Below, in pieces: positions 47,181-57,288 of a DNA stretch of 64,000 nt. The position numbers and the translations under genes were made by a program. Every line of letters begins with the position of its first letter. Within the stretch, counting starts at the first letter, position 1. The DNA comes from Rhodospirillaceae bacterium (GTDB taxonomy: Bacteria; Pseudomonadota; Alphaproteobacteria; Reyranellales; Reyranellaceae), in NCBI GenBank assembly GCA_009772935.1, contig WOUR01000016.1, positions 1 to 64,000 on the forward strand. Reading direction: 5' to 3'. Under the pieces are notes generated by a model that did no database searches, had not been told where the DNA came from, and saw only the letters and a program-made list of their open reading frames with translations.

Positions 47181-47198
47181 GTTACAGACGAAAGACAG
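47181..47198 (-). promoter_or_regulatory. PHO box for phnCDE
   Basis: On the minus strand CTGTCTT-TCGT-CTGTAAC (47198 to 47181) has two PHO half-sites with an 11-bp period. It ends 64 nt before the phnC ATG, a normal spacing for PhoB activation. Confidence 0.75.
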
Positions 47199-47242
47199 TG
47201 GTGGAGAAGAACGTCACACTCCGTGAGCCTGCCGATCGTCGC

Positions 47243-47455
47243 CTATTTGTGACCGAGCATCCGCAGGGCCTGCAGCATCGTCGGCGTCGGCATGCCGAGG
47301 CTTTCGGGAGGCGCCGCCGCCGCCATGGCCCGGTAGGCCATGGCCAGCGCCTCGCCGTCGGCGAGCGACGGCCACGATTTCACGACTTCGAGCCCGGCCC
47401 GGATCATCTGGGCCGTCACCACGATTTCGCTCGGTTCGCTGGCTTTGGACGTCAT
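47243..47455 (-). CDS. Small hypothetical protein between phoR and phnC (70 aa)
   Basis: The family is not recognised. It starts MTSKASEPSEIVVTAQMIRAG, is helical throughout, and contains an Ala-rich run (AMAYRAMAAAAP) and a Met-rich C terminus. There is no signal peptide or membrane helix. Codon bias resembles neighbours, and the frame is more protein-like than the overlapping alternatives. A weak purine stretch lies before the ATG. It is oriented with phnC and phoR, and its stop lies 45 nt before the phnC PHO box. Confidence 0.5.
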   Translation of the reverse strand: MTSKASEPSEIVVTAQMIRAGLEVVKSWPSLADGEALAMAYRAMAAAAPPESLGMPTPTMLQALRMLGHK

Positions 47456-47533
47456 GGGCCTGCACTCGCACTCGGTGCCGGTGACTATGCGACGGAATCC
47501 TTACAATGCGCTTTCGCCGGGACCGTGGCCGCT

Positions 47534-48928
47534 TCAGGCGACGTCCGAGGCCGGCAGCGTCACCGTGAAAGTCGAGCCCTTTCCCGGCACACTCTGGATG
47601 TCGAGCCGGCCGCGGTGGCGATTGACCACATGCTTCACGATGGCGAGGCCCAGGCCCGTTCCGCCGAGCTGGCGCGAGCGGGCCGTGTCGACGCGGTAGA
47701 AGCGCTCGGTGAGCCGCGGCAGGTGCGCGGCGGGAATGCCGTCGCCCTCGTCCTTCACCGCGACCGCGACGCGGTCCTTGCCCGACGGACGCGCCTCGAC
47801 GCGGACCGACGTGGCCGGGCGCGCATACTTCACCGCATTGTCGATCAGGTTCTGGAAAACGATGATCAGTTCGTCGTGGTCGCCGACGGCTCGCGGCAGC
47901 TCGGGCGGCAGGTCGAGTTCGATCTTCACCTTGCGCGAGGAGGCCTTGAGCTGCAGCAGGTCGAGCACCGAACGCAGCACCTTGCCGAGGTCGACGGCGG
48001 CGGCCGGCCGCGCATGCTCGTGCTGCTCGATCCGCGACAGCATCAGCAGGTCGTCGACCAGGCGGCGCATGCGGTCGGCCTGATCGGCCATGATTCCCAG
48101 GAAGCGCTCGCGCGCCGCCGTATCCTCCCGCGCGGGGCCGCGCAGCGTCTCGATGAAGCCCGCCAGACCCGCGATCGGCGTCTTAAGCTCGTGGCTGGCA
48201 TTGGCCACGAAATCGGCGCGCATGCGCTCGGCGCGGCGCAGCGCCGTCGTGTCGTGCAGCACGATCAGCGCCAGCGAGCCGTCGGCGGCGGCCCGCGGCA
48301 AGCGCCGCAGATGGGCCACCATGTCGAGCTCCGGCGGCCCGGCCAGCACCAGCTCGACCACGCTCTGGTCGGGCCGCGCGAAGTTGCCGTCGGGGCCGGT
48401 CTCGAGCAGCGCATCGATGGCCGTCAGGAGCTGCGGCTGGCGTAGCACCGTCGAGACGTCGCGTTCGGAGCCGCCGGGGCTGCCCAGCAGCAGGGCGGCG
48501 GCGAGATTGGTACGCACGATGCGGCGCTGCCGGTCGAGGCACACGAGGGGATCGGGAAGACCGTCGACGATCGCCTGGGCAGAGGCGGCCAGATTGTCGA
48601 TCGACGCCCGCTGGCGCCGCCAGCCGATCGAGAGAGTCGCTGCCGCGCTCGCCAGTTCCTCGGTCGCCGGCGCAAAGGAGAGCCGCGGCATCACCGGCTC
48701 GCGCTCGTCGGAGAGCTCGCCGACGAAACGGGCGAAACTCGCCAGCGAGCTGAGATAGCGCTGGACCAGGAGGGTCGTGACGGCGGCGATGCCTGCCATC
48801 GCGATCAACGTCGTCCGGCCCGACAGTTCGCCGAGGCCAAAGAGAATGGCGAGCGCGCCCCAGGACGGCGCCAACGCCACGGCGTTGGCGACGAGCGTGC
48901 GACGGAAGGGGATCGCGTTGTCGGCCAT
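47534..48928 (-). CDS. phoR: Phosphate regulon sensor histidine kinase PhoR
   Basis: A 464-residue kinase with two N-terminal transmembrane helices (about 10-32 and 38-55), a PAS domain (about 105-210, IDNLAASAQAIVDGLPDP at the start), HisKA with the phospho-His in NASHELKTPIAGL near 244, and an ATPase domain with NLIDNAVKYA and GGTGLGLAIV. It has almost no periplasmic loop, fitting PhoR, which senses phosphate through PstB and PhoU. It points the same way as the pst-phoUB genes but is separated from them by the phn cluster. The upstream gene is rhomboid, 17 nt away. Confidence 0.92.
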   Translation of the reverse strand: MADNAIPFRRTLVANAVALAPSWGALAILFGLGELSGRTTLIAMAGIAAVTTLLVQRYLSSLASFARFVGELSDEREPVMPRLSFAPATEELASAAATLSIGWRRQRASIDNLAASAQAIVDGLPDPLVCLDRQRRIVRTNLAAALLLGSPGGSERDVSTVLRQPQLLTAIDALLETGPDGNFARPDQSVVELVLAGPPELDMVAHLRRLPRAAADGSLALIVLHDTTALRRAERMRADFVANASHELKTPIAGLAGFIETLRGPAREDTAARERFLGIMADQADRMRRLVDDLLMLSRIEQHEHARPAAAVDLGKVLRSVLDLLQLKASSRKVKIELDLPPELPRAVGDHDELIIVFQNLIDNAVKYARPATSVRVEARPSGKDRVAVAVKDEGDGIPAAHLPRLTERFYRVDTARSRQLGGTGLGLAIVKHVVNRHRGRLDIQSVPGKGSTFTVTLPASDVA

Positions 48929-48945
48929 GTGCCGACTATAGCGAC

Positions 48946-49605
48946 TTAGCTCATCCGTGGTGTGAAGAAGCGAATACTCGCCATGCCGAACACGAAGCCC
49001 GCGATGTGCGCAACCCAGGCGACCGATTCGCCGCCGGCGCCCGGCGTGCCGCCGAAGATGCCGAAGAAGACGTTGAGGCCGATCCAGATGCCGGCAACCG
49101 GCAGCAGCGACGTCAGGCTGCCGACATAGCGCATCAGCATCAACACGGCGCCGAAGACGCCGCTGATCGCGCCCGACGCGCCGACCACGGGGTCGGGCGA
49201 ATCGGGATAGACGAGGATATGCACGAGGCCGGCGACGACGCCACACAGGAGGTAGAAGAGCACGAAGCGGCGCACGCCCAGCAGCCGCTCGACCGGCGCG
49301 CCGAAGGCCGCCAGGGTCAGCATGTTGATGCCGAGATGCATCCAGCCACCATGGAGGAACTGGTAGGTGACCGGCGCCACGAGCAAGGAGAAGAGATCCC
49401 GGCCGCTGTCGGTCGTGTAGGCGGCGGGCACCAGGCCGAACTGCAGGATGATCTCCAGGTCGGCCTGCTCGCCGAGCATCTGGCGCAGCAGATGGACGGC
49501 GACGTTGATGCCGATCAGCCACAGCACGGCGGGCGGCAGGTTGATCGCCCGCTCCCCCGTTCCGCGTCCTCCGGGGAGGCGACGCTCGTCATCGTCGAAT
49601 GGCAT
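48946..49605 (-). CDS. Rhomboid-family intramembrane serine protease
   Basis: A 219-residue protein with six transmembrane helices. The catalytic Ser is in GASGAISG (near 145), the His in WVAHIAGFVFG (near 198), and the oxyanion Asn in GWMHLGINMLTL. No extra transmembrane helix or soluble domain is attached. Its substrate is unknown. It lies between argG and phoR on the same strand. Confidence 0.9.
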   Translation of the reverse strand: MPFDDDERRLPGGRGTGERAINLPPAVLWLIGINVAVHLLRQMLGEQADLEIILQFGLVPAAYTTDSGRDLFSLLVAPVTYQFLHGGWMHLGINMLTLAAFGAPVERLLGVRRFVLFYLLCGVVAGLVHILVYPDSPDPVVGASGAISGVFGAVLMLMRYVGSLTSLLPVAGIWIGLNVFFGIFGGTPGAGGESVAWVAHIAGFVFGMASIRFFTPRMS

Positions 49606-49647
49606 GCGCCGTTCCCGTCAGGTCAGGTGGATCAGCTCTTCGGGCCG

Positions 49648-50904
<1,257 letters not shown>

Positions 50905-51012
50905 GCTGGCCGCTTTCGTGTCCGTTCGGTGAAGGCGCGCGAATATAGCGGTCGACCCCACCGGGGCAAGCGCGCCGCAAAGACGCTATAATCGGGGCGA
51001 GGATAGCATCCC

Positions 51013-52041
51013 ATGGTTTCCGCCCTCGATCGCCTCTCCTACGCCGCCCGCCAGACCGCCCGGGTCGCCTGGTATGCCGGCCACTATGCCGCGGGCCGCC
51101 GCCTGCTGAAGCCCATGCCCAAGCCCGATTTTGCCATCGGGCCGACGCCCGGCCGGCCCGAGCTGACCGCCGACATGCGCGCTCTGTTCCGGCGCGAATG
51201 GCGGGACGTCGCCGCCGGCCTGTTTCCCGCGCCCCGCCTGCTGGGACCGGAACCCGCCGAATTCCTGCGCCGCAGCCTGCTCTATTTCCGCGACCTGCCG
51301 CAGGTCGACGCGCGGCGGCACGGCGCGCTGGACGACGAGTTGCCGCCCGGCACCCAGGCCGATGGCCTGCCCGACTACTACCGCCAGAACTTCCACTTCC
51401 AGAGCGATGGCTGGCTCTCCGACCACTCCGCGGTGCTTTACGACACGCAGGTCGAAGTCCTGTTCACCGGCGCGGCCGACGTCATGCGCCGCCGGGCCCT
51501 GGCGCCGATCGCCGCCTGGCTCGCCGGCCGCAACCAGCGCGAGGTCCGGGGGCTCGACGTCGCCTGCGGCACCGGCCGCCTGCTCGCCGCCGTGCATGGC
51601 GCCTGGCCGGGGATGAAGCTCACCGGGATCGACCTCAGCCGCCCCTACCTCGACGAGGCGCGCCGCCTGATCGGCCGCACCGCCCGGGTGAAGCTCGAGG
51701 AGGCCGCGGCCGAATCGCTGCCCTTCGCCGAGGCCAGTCTCGACCTGGTCGTCTCGTCGTTCCTGCTGCACGAACTGCCCAGGGAGATCCGCGCCAAGGC
51801 GATCGCGGAGATGGCGCGGGTCGTAAAGCCCGGCGGGCTGGTCGTGATCGTCGACTCGCTGCAGAAGGCCGACCGTCCCGAGTGGAACGGCCTGCTCGAC
51901 CTCTTCCCGCATTACTTCCACGAGCCCTATTACGCGGAGTACACCGCCGGCAGCCTGGAAGAGTGGTTCGGCGCGGCCGGGCTTCAGCCCGTTTCGACGG
52001 AACTCGCCTTCCTGTCGAAGGTCGCCGCCTTCAGGAAGTAG
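51013..52041 (+). CDS. Class I SAM-dependent methyltransferase
   Basis: A 342-residue protein. The N-terminal 170 residues are helical and do not match a family I know. The methyltransferase domain starts near 178 with motif I LDVACGTGRLL, then GIDLSRPYLDEAR, LPFAEASLDLVVSSFLLHEL and VKPGGLVVIVDS, close to UbiE/Methyltransf_11. The substrate is unknown; a quinone or lipid is possible. It is convergent with rlmN, whose stop codon it abuts. Confidence 0.82.
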   Translation: MVSALDRLSYAARQTARVAWYAGHYAAGRRLLKPMPKPDFAIGPTPGRPELTADMRALFRREWRDVAAGLFPAPRLLGPEPAEFLRRSLLYFRDLPQVDARRHGALDDELPPGTQADGLPDYYRQNFHFQSDGWLSDHSAVLYDTQVEVLFTGAADVMRRRALAPIAAWLAGRNQREVRGLDVACGTGRLLAAVHGAWPGMKLTGIDLSRPYLDEARRLIGRTARVKLEEAAAESLPFAEASLDLVVSSFLLHELPREIRAKAIAEMARVVKPGGLVVIVDSLQKADRPEWNGLLDLFPHYFHEPYYAEYTAGSLEEWFGAAGLQPVSTELAFLSKVAAFRK

Positions 52042-53190
52042 CTACAGCGCGACCTTGACGCCGCGCTGGCGCAGGCTGGCGCTCTTCAGCTGGCCGCAGG
52101 CGGCGGAGATGTCGCGGCCGCGCGGCGTACGCACGGGCGCGCTCAGGCCGCCATCGTTCACGATCTCGGCGAAGCGGTGGATGCGGTTGTTCGAGCTGCA
52201 CTCATAGGGTGCGCCCGGCCAGGGATTGAACGGGATCAGGTTCACCTTGGCGTGGATCGGCGTCAGGATGCGCACCAGCTCGCGCGCGTCGGCATCGCTG
52301 TCATTGACGCCCTTCAGCATCGCGTATTCGAAGGTGATTCGTCGGCTGTTGCGCGCGCCGGGATAGTCGGCACAGGCACGCAGCAGCTCGGCGATCGGCC
52401 ACTTCCTGTTGATCGGCACCAGCGTGTCGCGCACCTCGTCGTTCACCGCATGCAGCGACACCGCGAGGTTGACGTCGAGCGCCTCGCCCACCTTCGGGAT
52501 CATCGGCACGACGCCGGAGGTCGAGAGCGTGATGCGGCGGCGGCTGAGGGCGATGCCCTGATCGTCCATGACGATCTTCAGCGCCGTGACGACATTGTCG
52601 AAGTTGTAGAGCGGCTCGCCCATGCCCATCATGACGATGTTGCTGAGCATGCGCTGGGCATCGGCGGTCGGCGTCGGCCATTCGCCGTAGCTGTCGCGCG
52701 CCACCATGAACTGGCCGACGATCTCGTCAGGCGTGAGGTTGCGCACCAGCGGCTGGGTGCCGGTGTGGCAGAAGGTGCAGGTGAGCGTGCAGCCGACCTG
52801 GCTGGAGACGCAGACCGATCCGCGATCGGTCTCCGGGATGTTGACCGTCTCGGCCTCGTTGCCATCGGCGAAGCGCAGCAGCCATTTGCGCGTGCCGTCG
52901 ACCGAGCGCTGCTCGGTCACGATCGAGGGCCGCTCGATCACGAACTGGTCGGCCAGGCGATCGCGCGCCTTCTTGGCGATGTTGGTCATGCGACCGAAAT
53001 CGGTGACGCCGTGCCAATAGATCCACTGCCAGATCTGGGCGGCGCGGAACGGCTCCAGCCCGGCCTCGGCCAGCGCCGCCTTCAGCCCGTCGCGCGACAG
53101 GCCGATCAGGTTGCGGCGCAGATCGTTGCGGCCGTGCGTGGGGGCGCCGGGCTCGAGGATCTGCAGCGGTTCGGTGGGCAGGACGGACAT
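52042..53190 (-). CDS. rlmN: Dual-specificity 23S rRNA/tRNA methyltransferase RlmN
   Basis: A 382-residue radical SAM enzyme that makes 2-methyladenosine at A2503 of 23S rRNA and A37 of some tRNAs. The cluster motif is [11 protein letters not shown] (C-x3-C-x2-C, near 130-138), the methyl-carrying Cys is in ISAACGQL near the C terminus, and [14 protein letters not shown] is a family signature. Start ATG 53190 gives the normal N terminus. It lies 53 nt after the SpoU-type methyltransferase gene on the same strand, forming an RNA-modification pair. Confidence 0.95.
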   Translation of the reverse strand: MSVLPTEPLQILEPGAPTHGRNDLRRNLIGLSRDGLKAALAEAGLEPFRAAQIWQWIYWHGVTDFGRMTNIAKKARDRLADQFVIERPSIVTEQRSVDGTRKWLLRFADGNEAETVNIPETDRGSVCVSSQVGCTLTCTFCHTGTQPLVRNLTPDEIVGQFMVARDSYGEWPTPTADAQRMLSNIVMMGMGEPLYNFDNVVTALKIVMDDQGIALSRRRITLSTSGVVPMIPKVGEALDVNLAVSLHAVNDEVRDTLVPINRKWPIAELLRACADYPGARNSRRITFEYAMLKGVNDSDADARELVRILTPIHAKVNLIPFNPWPGAPYECSSNNRIHRFAEIVNDGGLSAPVRTPRGRDISAACGQLKSASLRQRGVKVAL

Positions 53191-53243
53191 GGAGCGCCCG
53201 AGATAGTCGTCGCACTCGCTCTGCGCAACCGGGCCGGCGCAAT

Positions 53244-53810
53244 CTATTGTTTTGATTGCTCTTTTTGCCGCAGCCGCTGCCGCTGCTTGCGCTTGTAGAG
53301 CGGCTCGCCGAACACCGGCAGTTCCAGCGCCTCGGTGGGGGCGCCCTCGCCGACCGGCCGCGGGGCGTGGCGTCCGAGGCTGATCAGCCGGTCGTACATG
53401 ACCAGTGCCCCGGCGGTGCCCAGGTTGACCGAGAACCGTGTCGGGATCTTCACGACATAGTCGCAGGTCGACTGAACCTCGGGCGACAGGCCTTCCCGCT
53501 CGGAGCCCAGGATATAGGCGCACTGGCGCGGATGCCGGAAGCTCGGCAGCTCGATGGCATCGTCGGTGATCTCGATGCCGACCAGCCGGCAGCCCAGCGG
53601 CAGGCGGAAGCTCTCCAGGTCGGCAAACCGGTAGGTCGGCACCGACAGCGGCGTGTCCGAGGTGTCGGCGAGTGCGCCGGCGCGTGCGTCATACTGGGCA
53701 CGCAGGGTGAAGACGAACGAGGCGCCGAACGCATGGGCCGTCCGGAACAAGGTGCCGACGTTCATCGACTTGCTCGGACCCTCGATGCCGATGCCGAAAT
53801 AGCCTTTCAT
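53244..53810 (-). CDS. TrmH/SpoU-family RNA methyltransferase
   Basis: A 188-residue trefoil-knot (SPOUT) methyltransferase. Motif 1 is [14 protein letters not shown], motif 2 is [10 protein letters not shown], and motif 3 is [21 protein letters not shown]. No N-terminal RNA-binding domain is present. A Lys/Arg/Gln-rich tail ([16 protein letters not shown]) may bind RNA instead. The likely target is a tRNA or rRNA ribose 2'-OH; which one is unclear. The start is ATG 53810; an in-frame extension to 53882 does not resemble the family. Confidence 0.9.
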   Translation of the reverse strand: MKGYFGIGIEGPSKSMNVGTLFRTAHAFGASFVFTLRAQYDARAGALADTSDTPLSVPTYRFADLESFRLPLGCRLVGIEITDDAIELPSFRHPRQCAYILGSEREGLSPEVQSTCDYVVKIPTRFSVNLGTAGALVMYDRLISLGRHAPRPVGEGAPTEALELPVFGEPLYKRKQRQRLRQKEQSKQ

Positions 53811-53893
53811 GGCCCTTCGATTTGTTGCAGAAATGATTGGCAGGTGTTGCCATCCCTCCGGTAGCGCCCAGCCTGCCGTCAAACAAGGCCCTG

Positions 53894-55144
53894 ATGACCG
53901 TTTCCTCGCCGTTGGACAGTGTTCGCGCCCAGTACGAGGCGCTTCCCTATCCTTCCCGAGACCCGCGCGACGAGGCGATCCGCCTGATCACGGGCACGCC
54001 GAGCCACGTCCTCGAGATCAACCACTACCTGTACGCCGGCCGGCTGAACTTCATCCGGCCGTTCCGCGCGCTGGTCGCCGGCGGCGGCACGGGCGATGCC
54101 TGCATCATGCTGGCCCAGCAGCTGGTCGATCGCCGGTGCCCCGGCGAGGTCTTCTATCTCGACCTCTCCTCTGCCTCCCGACAGATCTGCGAGGCGCGCG
54201 CCAAGGCGCGCGGCCTGCGCAACATCACGTTCCTGACCGGCTCGCTGCTCGACCTGCCGACCATGAACATCGGCCAGTTCGACTACATCGACTGCACCGG
54301 CGTACTGCATCACCTGCCCGACCCGACGGCCGGCATGCAGGCGCTGGCGAGCGTGCTGCACAACGAGGGCGGCATGGGCGTCATGCTCTACGGCGAATAC
54401 GGCCGCAGCGGCGTCTATCCCCTGCAGGAGATGCTGCAGACCCTGGCGCCGCCGTCGATGGCGATCGAAGACCGGCTGGCGATGGCCAAGCGCCTGATCC
54501 GCTTCCTGCCGACGACCAACCTGTTCCGCCGCAATCCCTACCTCAACGACCATGTGACGGGCGGCGACGCCGGTCTCTACGACCTGCTGCTGCACAGCTG
54601 CGACCGCGCCTTCACGGTGCCGCAGATCGGCAAGATGGCCGCCGCCTCCGGCCTGAGGGTCGTCGCCTTCCTCGAGCCGGTGCGCTACGAGCCCGCGACC
54701 TACATGAGCGATCCCGTGATCGCGCGCCAGATGAGCTCGCTGCCGCTGCTAGAGCGGGCGGCCTTCGCCGAACGCCTGGCCGGCAACCTGCGCACCCACG
54801 TCTTCTATGCCACGCGCGCCGGCTTCGACACGGTGGCGCGGCCCGAGGACACGTCGGCCATCCCGGTGCTGCGCGAGATGGATGCGCAGAAGTTCGCCGC
54901 CGGCCTGCAGCCCGGCGCGCCGCTGGTCGCCAATCTCGACGGCTTTCCCTGGCGCGCCCAGCTGCCGCCGCTGGCGCCGCGCATCATCTCGCAGATCGAC
55001 GGCCGCCGGACGGTCGCGGAAATCTACACCTCGCTCGGCAGCCAGGGCGGCCTGCCGCGATGGGAGGATTTCTACACGCAGTTCGAGGACCTCTACGTCA
55101 AGCTGAACGGCGTCAATCACCTGCTGCTGCGCTTCCGCACCTGA
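53894..55144 (+). CDS. Class I SAM-dependent methyltransferase with C-terminal extra domain
   Basis: A 416-residue protein. The methyltransferase fold includes the glycine-rich loop LVAGGGTGDACIMLA, FYLDLSSASRQIC, and IDCTGVLHHLPDP with motif-IV-like acidic residues. The first 45 residues (RAQYEALPYPSRDPRDE) are characteristic of a proteobacterial subfamily with this start. The last 100 residues form a separate region ending IDGRRTVAEIYTSLG, similar in style to PqqD-like or regulator-like domains. The substrate is unknown. ATG 53894 is used, as the upstream in-frame TTG lacks support. An EamA transporter gene follows at 22 nt. Confidence 0.78.
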   Translation: MTVSSPLDSVRAQYEALPYPSRDPRDEAIRLITGTPSHVLEINHYLYAGRLNFIRPFRALVAGGGTGDACIMLAQQLVDRRCPGEVFYLDLSSASRQICEARAKARGLRNITFLTGSLLDLPTMNIGQFDYIDCTGVLHHLPDPTAGMQALASVLHNEGGMGVMLYGEYGRSGVYPLQEMLQTLAPPSMAIEDRLAMAKRLIRFLPTTNLFRRNPYLNDHVTGGDAGLYDLLLHSCDRAFTVPQIGKMAAASGLRVVAFLEPVRYEPATYMSDPVIARQMSSLPLLERAAFAERLAGNLRTHVFYATRAGFDTVARPEDTSAIPVLREMDAQKFAAGLQPGAPLVANLDGFPWRAQLPPLAPRIISQIDGRRTVAEIYTSLGSQGGLPRWEDFYTQFEDLYVKLNGVNHLLLRFRT

Positions 55145-55166
55145 AACCAAGCCCGCAGGATCCGCC

Positions 55167-56096
55167 ATGAGCGGCCACGTCCTGACCATTGCGCTCGGCA
55201 ACTCCCTCCTCTGGTCGGTCTATCTGCTGCTGACGCGCCATGTCGTGAGCGGCGCGCAGCTCGATGCCTGGGCCTACACGCTGGTACAGCTGCTGAGCGC
55301 GGGCCTCGCCATGCTCTGGGCCGGCCGCCGCACGCCCGGCAGCTGGGCCGACCTGCTGGTCCCCTGGACCGTCTGCTACGCCTTCATGCGCGTGATCATC
55401 AACGGCTGCACGGCCGCCGCCATCGTCTGGCTGGCCGTCACCCAGAGCACGCTGCTGTCGACGATGAGCGTGCTGATCGGCGCGGGCTCGGGCTGGGCGC
55501 TGACGCGCCAGGCGCCGTCACGGCGCGACTGGCCGGGCCTCGCGTTGCTGGCGCTGGGCATCGCCGCCTTCGCCGCCGCGCTGGGATCGGAAACGGCCTG
55601 GCGCGGTGTCGGCTGGCTGGTCGCCTCGGAGGCGGTCGCGGTCGCGGCCTCGTGGATGATCGCCTGGCACCCGCGCAACCGCGCGGCCGATCCGGCGGCG
55701 CGCAGCCGTTTCACCGGCGAGATCCTGGTCGCCGCGTCCCTGGCGCTGATCCTCGTCTGGACGCTGGCCGGCCTGGTGGGCGCCATGGCCTCCCCCTGGG
55801 CCGGCGGCGGCGACGCCTTCGGCCGGATCGAGCTCTGGCTCTATGCGATCCTGGCCGGCCTGCTGTTCCGCGCGCCGGGCACCTGGCTCGGCTTCTGGAC
55901 CATCAACCATTCGGGCGTGCAGACCTACCTGATCGCCCTCACCGCGATGCCCTTCTTCGCCATCGCGCTGGAAGCCGTGTTCGCCCGCTTGGGCTGGCTC
56001 ACGCCCGCGAGCCTCACCACGCCGGAATGGCTGGCCGCCGGCGTGATCCTCGCCGGCGCCGTCTGGCTGATCGTGGCGCGCGTGCGCACGAAATAG
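55167..56096 (+). CDS. EamA/DMT-like transporter
   Basis: A 309-residue inner-membrane protein with ten predicted helices. The first half starts ALGNSLLWSVYLLLTRHVV; each half ends with a helix pair typical of drug/metabolite transporters. GCAG-rich GCAGGA lies before ATG 55167. It is 22 nt after the methyltransferase gene and may export a methylated product of that enzyme; this is only a positional inference. Confidence 0.8.
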   Translation: MSGHVLTIALGNSLLWSVYLLLTRHVVSGAQLDAWAYTLVQLLSAGLAMLWAGRRTPGSWADLLVPWTVCYAFMRVIINGCTAAAIVWLAVTQSTLLSTMSVLIGAGSGWALTRQAPSRRDWPGLALLALGIAAFAAALGSETAWRGVGWLVASEAVAVAASWMIAWHPRNRAADPAARSRFTGEILVAASLALILVWTLAGLVGAMASPWAGGGDAFGRIELWLYAILAGLLFRAPGTWLGFWTINHSGVQTYLIALTAMPFFAIALEAVFARLGWLTPASLTTPEWLAAGVILAGAVWLIVARVRTK

Positions 56097-56117
56097 GCAG
56101 TTCAGACACACCAAGAA

Positions 56118-56209
56118 GCAACATTGTTGCGGCCGGTCGCCGGCACGGGGTCCGGGGGTGCGACATCCGTTTCAATTGTTTTGTTTATTTCGTTCGTTTC
56201 GTTTATTCG
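56118..56209 (+). terminator. Tandem small hairpins followed by a T-rich tract
   Basis: GCAAC-ATT-GTTGC (56118-56130) and GCCGG-TCG-CCGGC (56132-56144) are followed from 56169 by about 40 nt very rich in T on the plus strand. The T-tract sits too far from the stems for a textbook terminator, but the region probably ends transcription of the upstream exporter gene. Confidence 0.4.
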
Positions 56210-56238
56210 CCCCGACTCCGGCTTTTTTCAGCGGCCTG

Positions 56239-57234
56239 TCAGGCTTTCTTCAGCGCGTCCGGGTTGAGGACGTTGATCGGCTGGCCGTCCAGCCAGGCCT
56301 CGATGTCCTTGACCGTGCCCTCGTAGAAGTGCCGGTAGCTCTCCTCGACGACATAGCCAAGGTGGGGAATCAGCGTGACGTTGTCGAGTCTCGTGAGCGG
56401 ATGGTCGGCGGGCAGCGGCTCCCGGTCGTAGACGTCGAGGCCGGCATGCAGGATCGTGCGGTTCTTCAGCGCCTCGATCAGCGCCGCCTCGTCGACGATC
56501 GGCCCGCGCGACGTGTTCACCAGGATCGCGGTCTTCTTCATCCTGGCGAGTTCGGCGGCGCCGATCAGGCCGCGCGTGCGATCCGACAAAGCGAGATGGA
56601 TCGACACGAAGTCCGAGGTCGCCAGCAGCTCGTCCTTGCTGACGTACTTCGCGCCACCCGCCTCCGCCTTCTCCGGCGTGAGATTCTGGCTCCAGGCCAC
56701 GACCTCCATGCCGAACGCCTTGGCGTAGTGCGCGGCGCGGCTGCCCAGCTTGCCGAGGCCCAGGATGCCCAGCCGCTTGCCCTCGAGCACGACCATCTGC
56801 TCGATGCCGTCGTGCCACTTGCCCTGGCGTGCCAGCCGCTCGGCCTTGGCGAGATCACGCGCGCACATCATCAGGAGCGCCCAGCCGAGTTCCGCGGTCG
56901 GCGCATTGGAGGTGCCGCCCGGCGTCGTCGAGATCGGGATGCCGCGCTCGGCCGCCGCCTTGTCGTCGAGGCTGGCGGCGCGGGCGCCGGTCAGCACCAT
57001 GAACTTGAGGTTGGGCAGCTTCTCGATCAGCGCGCGCGGGAAGGCGGTTCGCTCGCGCAGCAATCCCAGCATGTCGAAGGGCGCCAGTTTCTGCGCCGCC
57101 TCTTCGACCGAGGCGAACGGCTCGTGGAAGACCGTGATCTCGACGCCGCGCTTCCGGAGACGGTCCCAGTCGGCCATGCGCAGCGCAACCTTCTGGTAGT
57201 CGTCGAGCAAAGCGAGCTTCATGGTTTGCGGCAT
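56239..57234 (-). CDS. D-2-hydroxyacid dehydrogenase family protein
   Basis: A 331-residue NAD(P)-dependent dehydrogenase. The Rossmann motif is LGILGLGKLGSRAA. The catalytic triad is Arg in NTSRGPIVDE, Glu in DVYDREPLP and His in IPHLGYV (here HLG rather than the common HxG/A). It is transcribed divergently from the TauD-family gene 54 nt away, so the two may share control. The substrate is not clear from sequence. Confidence 0.92.
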   Translation of the reverse strand: MPQTMKLALLDDYQKVALRMADWDRLRKRGVEITVFHEPFASVEEAAQKLAPFDMLGLLRERTAFPRALIEKLPNLKFMVLTGARAASLDDKAAAERGIPISTTPGGTSNAPTAELGWALLMMCARDLAKAERLARQGKWHDGIEQMVVLEGKRLGILGLGKLGSRAAHYAKAFGMEVVAWSQNLTPEKAEAGGAKYVSKDELLATSDFVSIHLALSDRTRGLIGAAELARMKKTAILVNTSRGPIVDEAALIEALKNRTILHAGLDVYDREPLPADHPLTRLDNVTLIPHLGYVVEESYRHFYEGTVKDIEAWLDGQPINVLNPDALKKA

Positions 57235-57288
57235 GGCGTTTCCTGGGGGACAATGATTGGAAACGCACTATAGCCGCGGGAGGCGGTC

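Noticed and set aside
47214-47471. Alternative frame over the 70-residue gene near phnC
   Set aside because: Its translation is Arg/Gly/His-rich and looks like a shadow. The 47243-47455 frame has a more normal protein composition.
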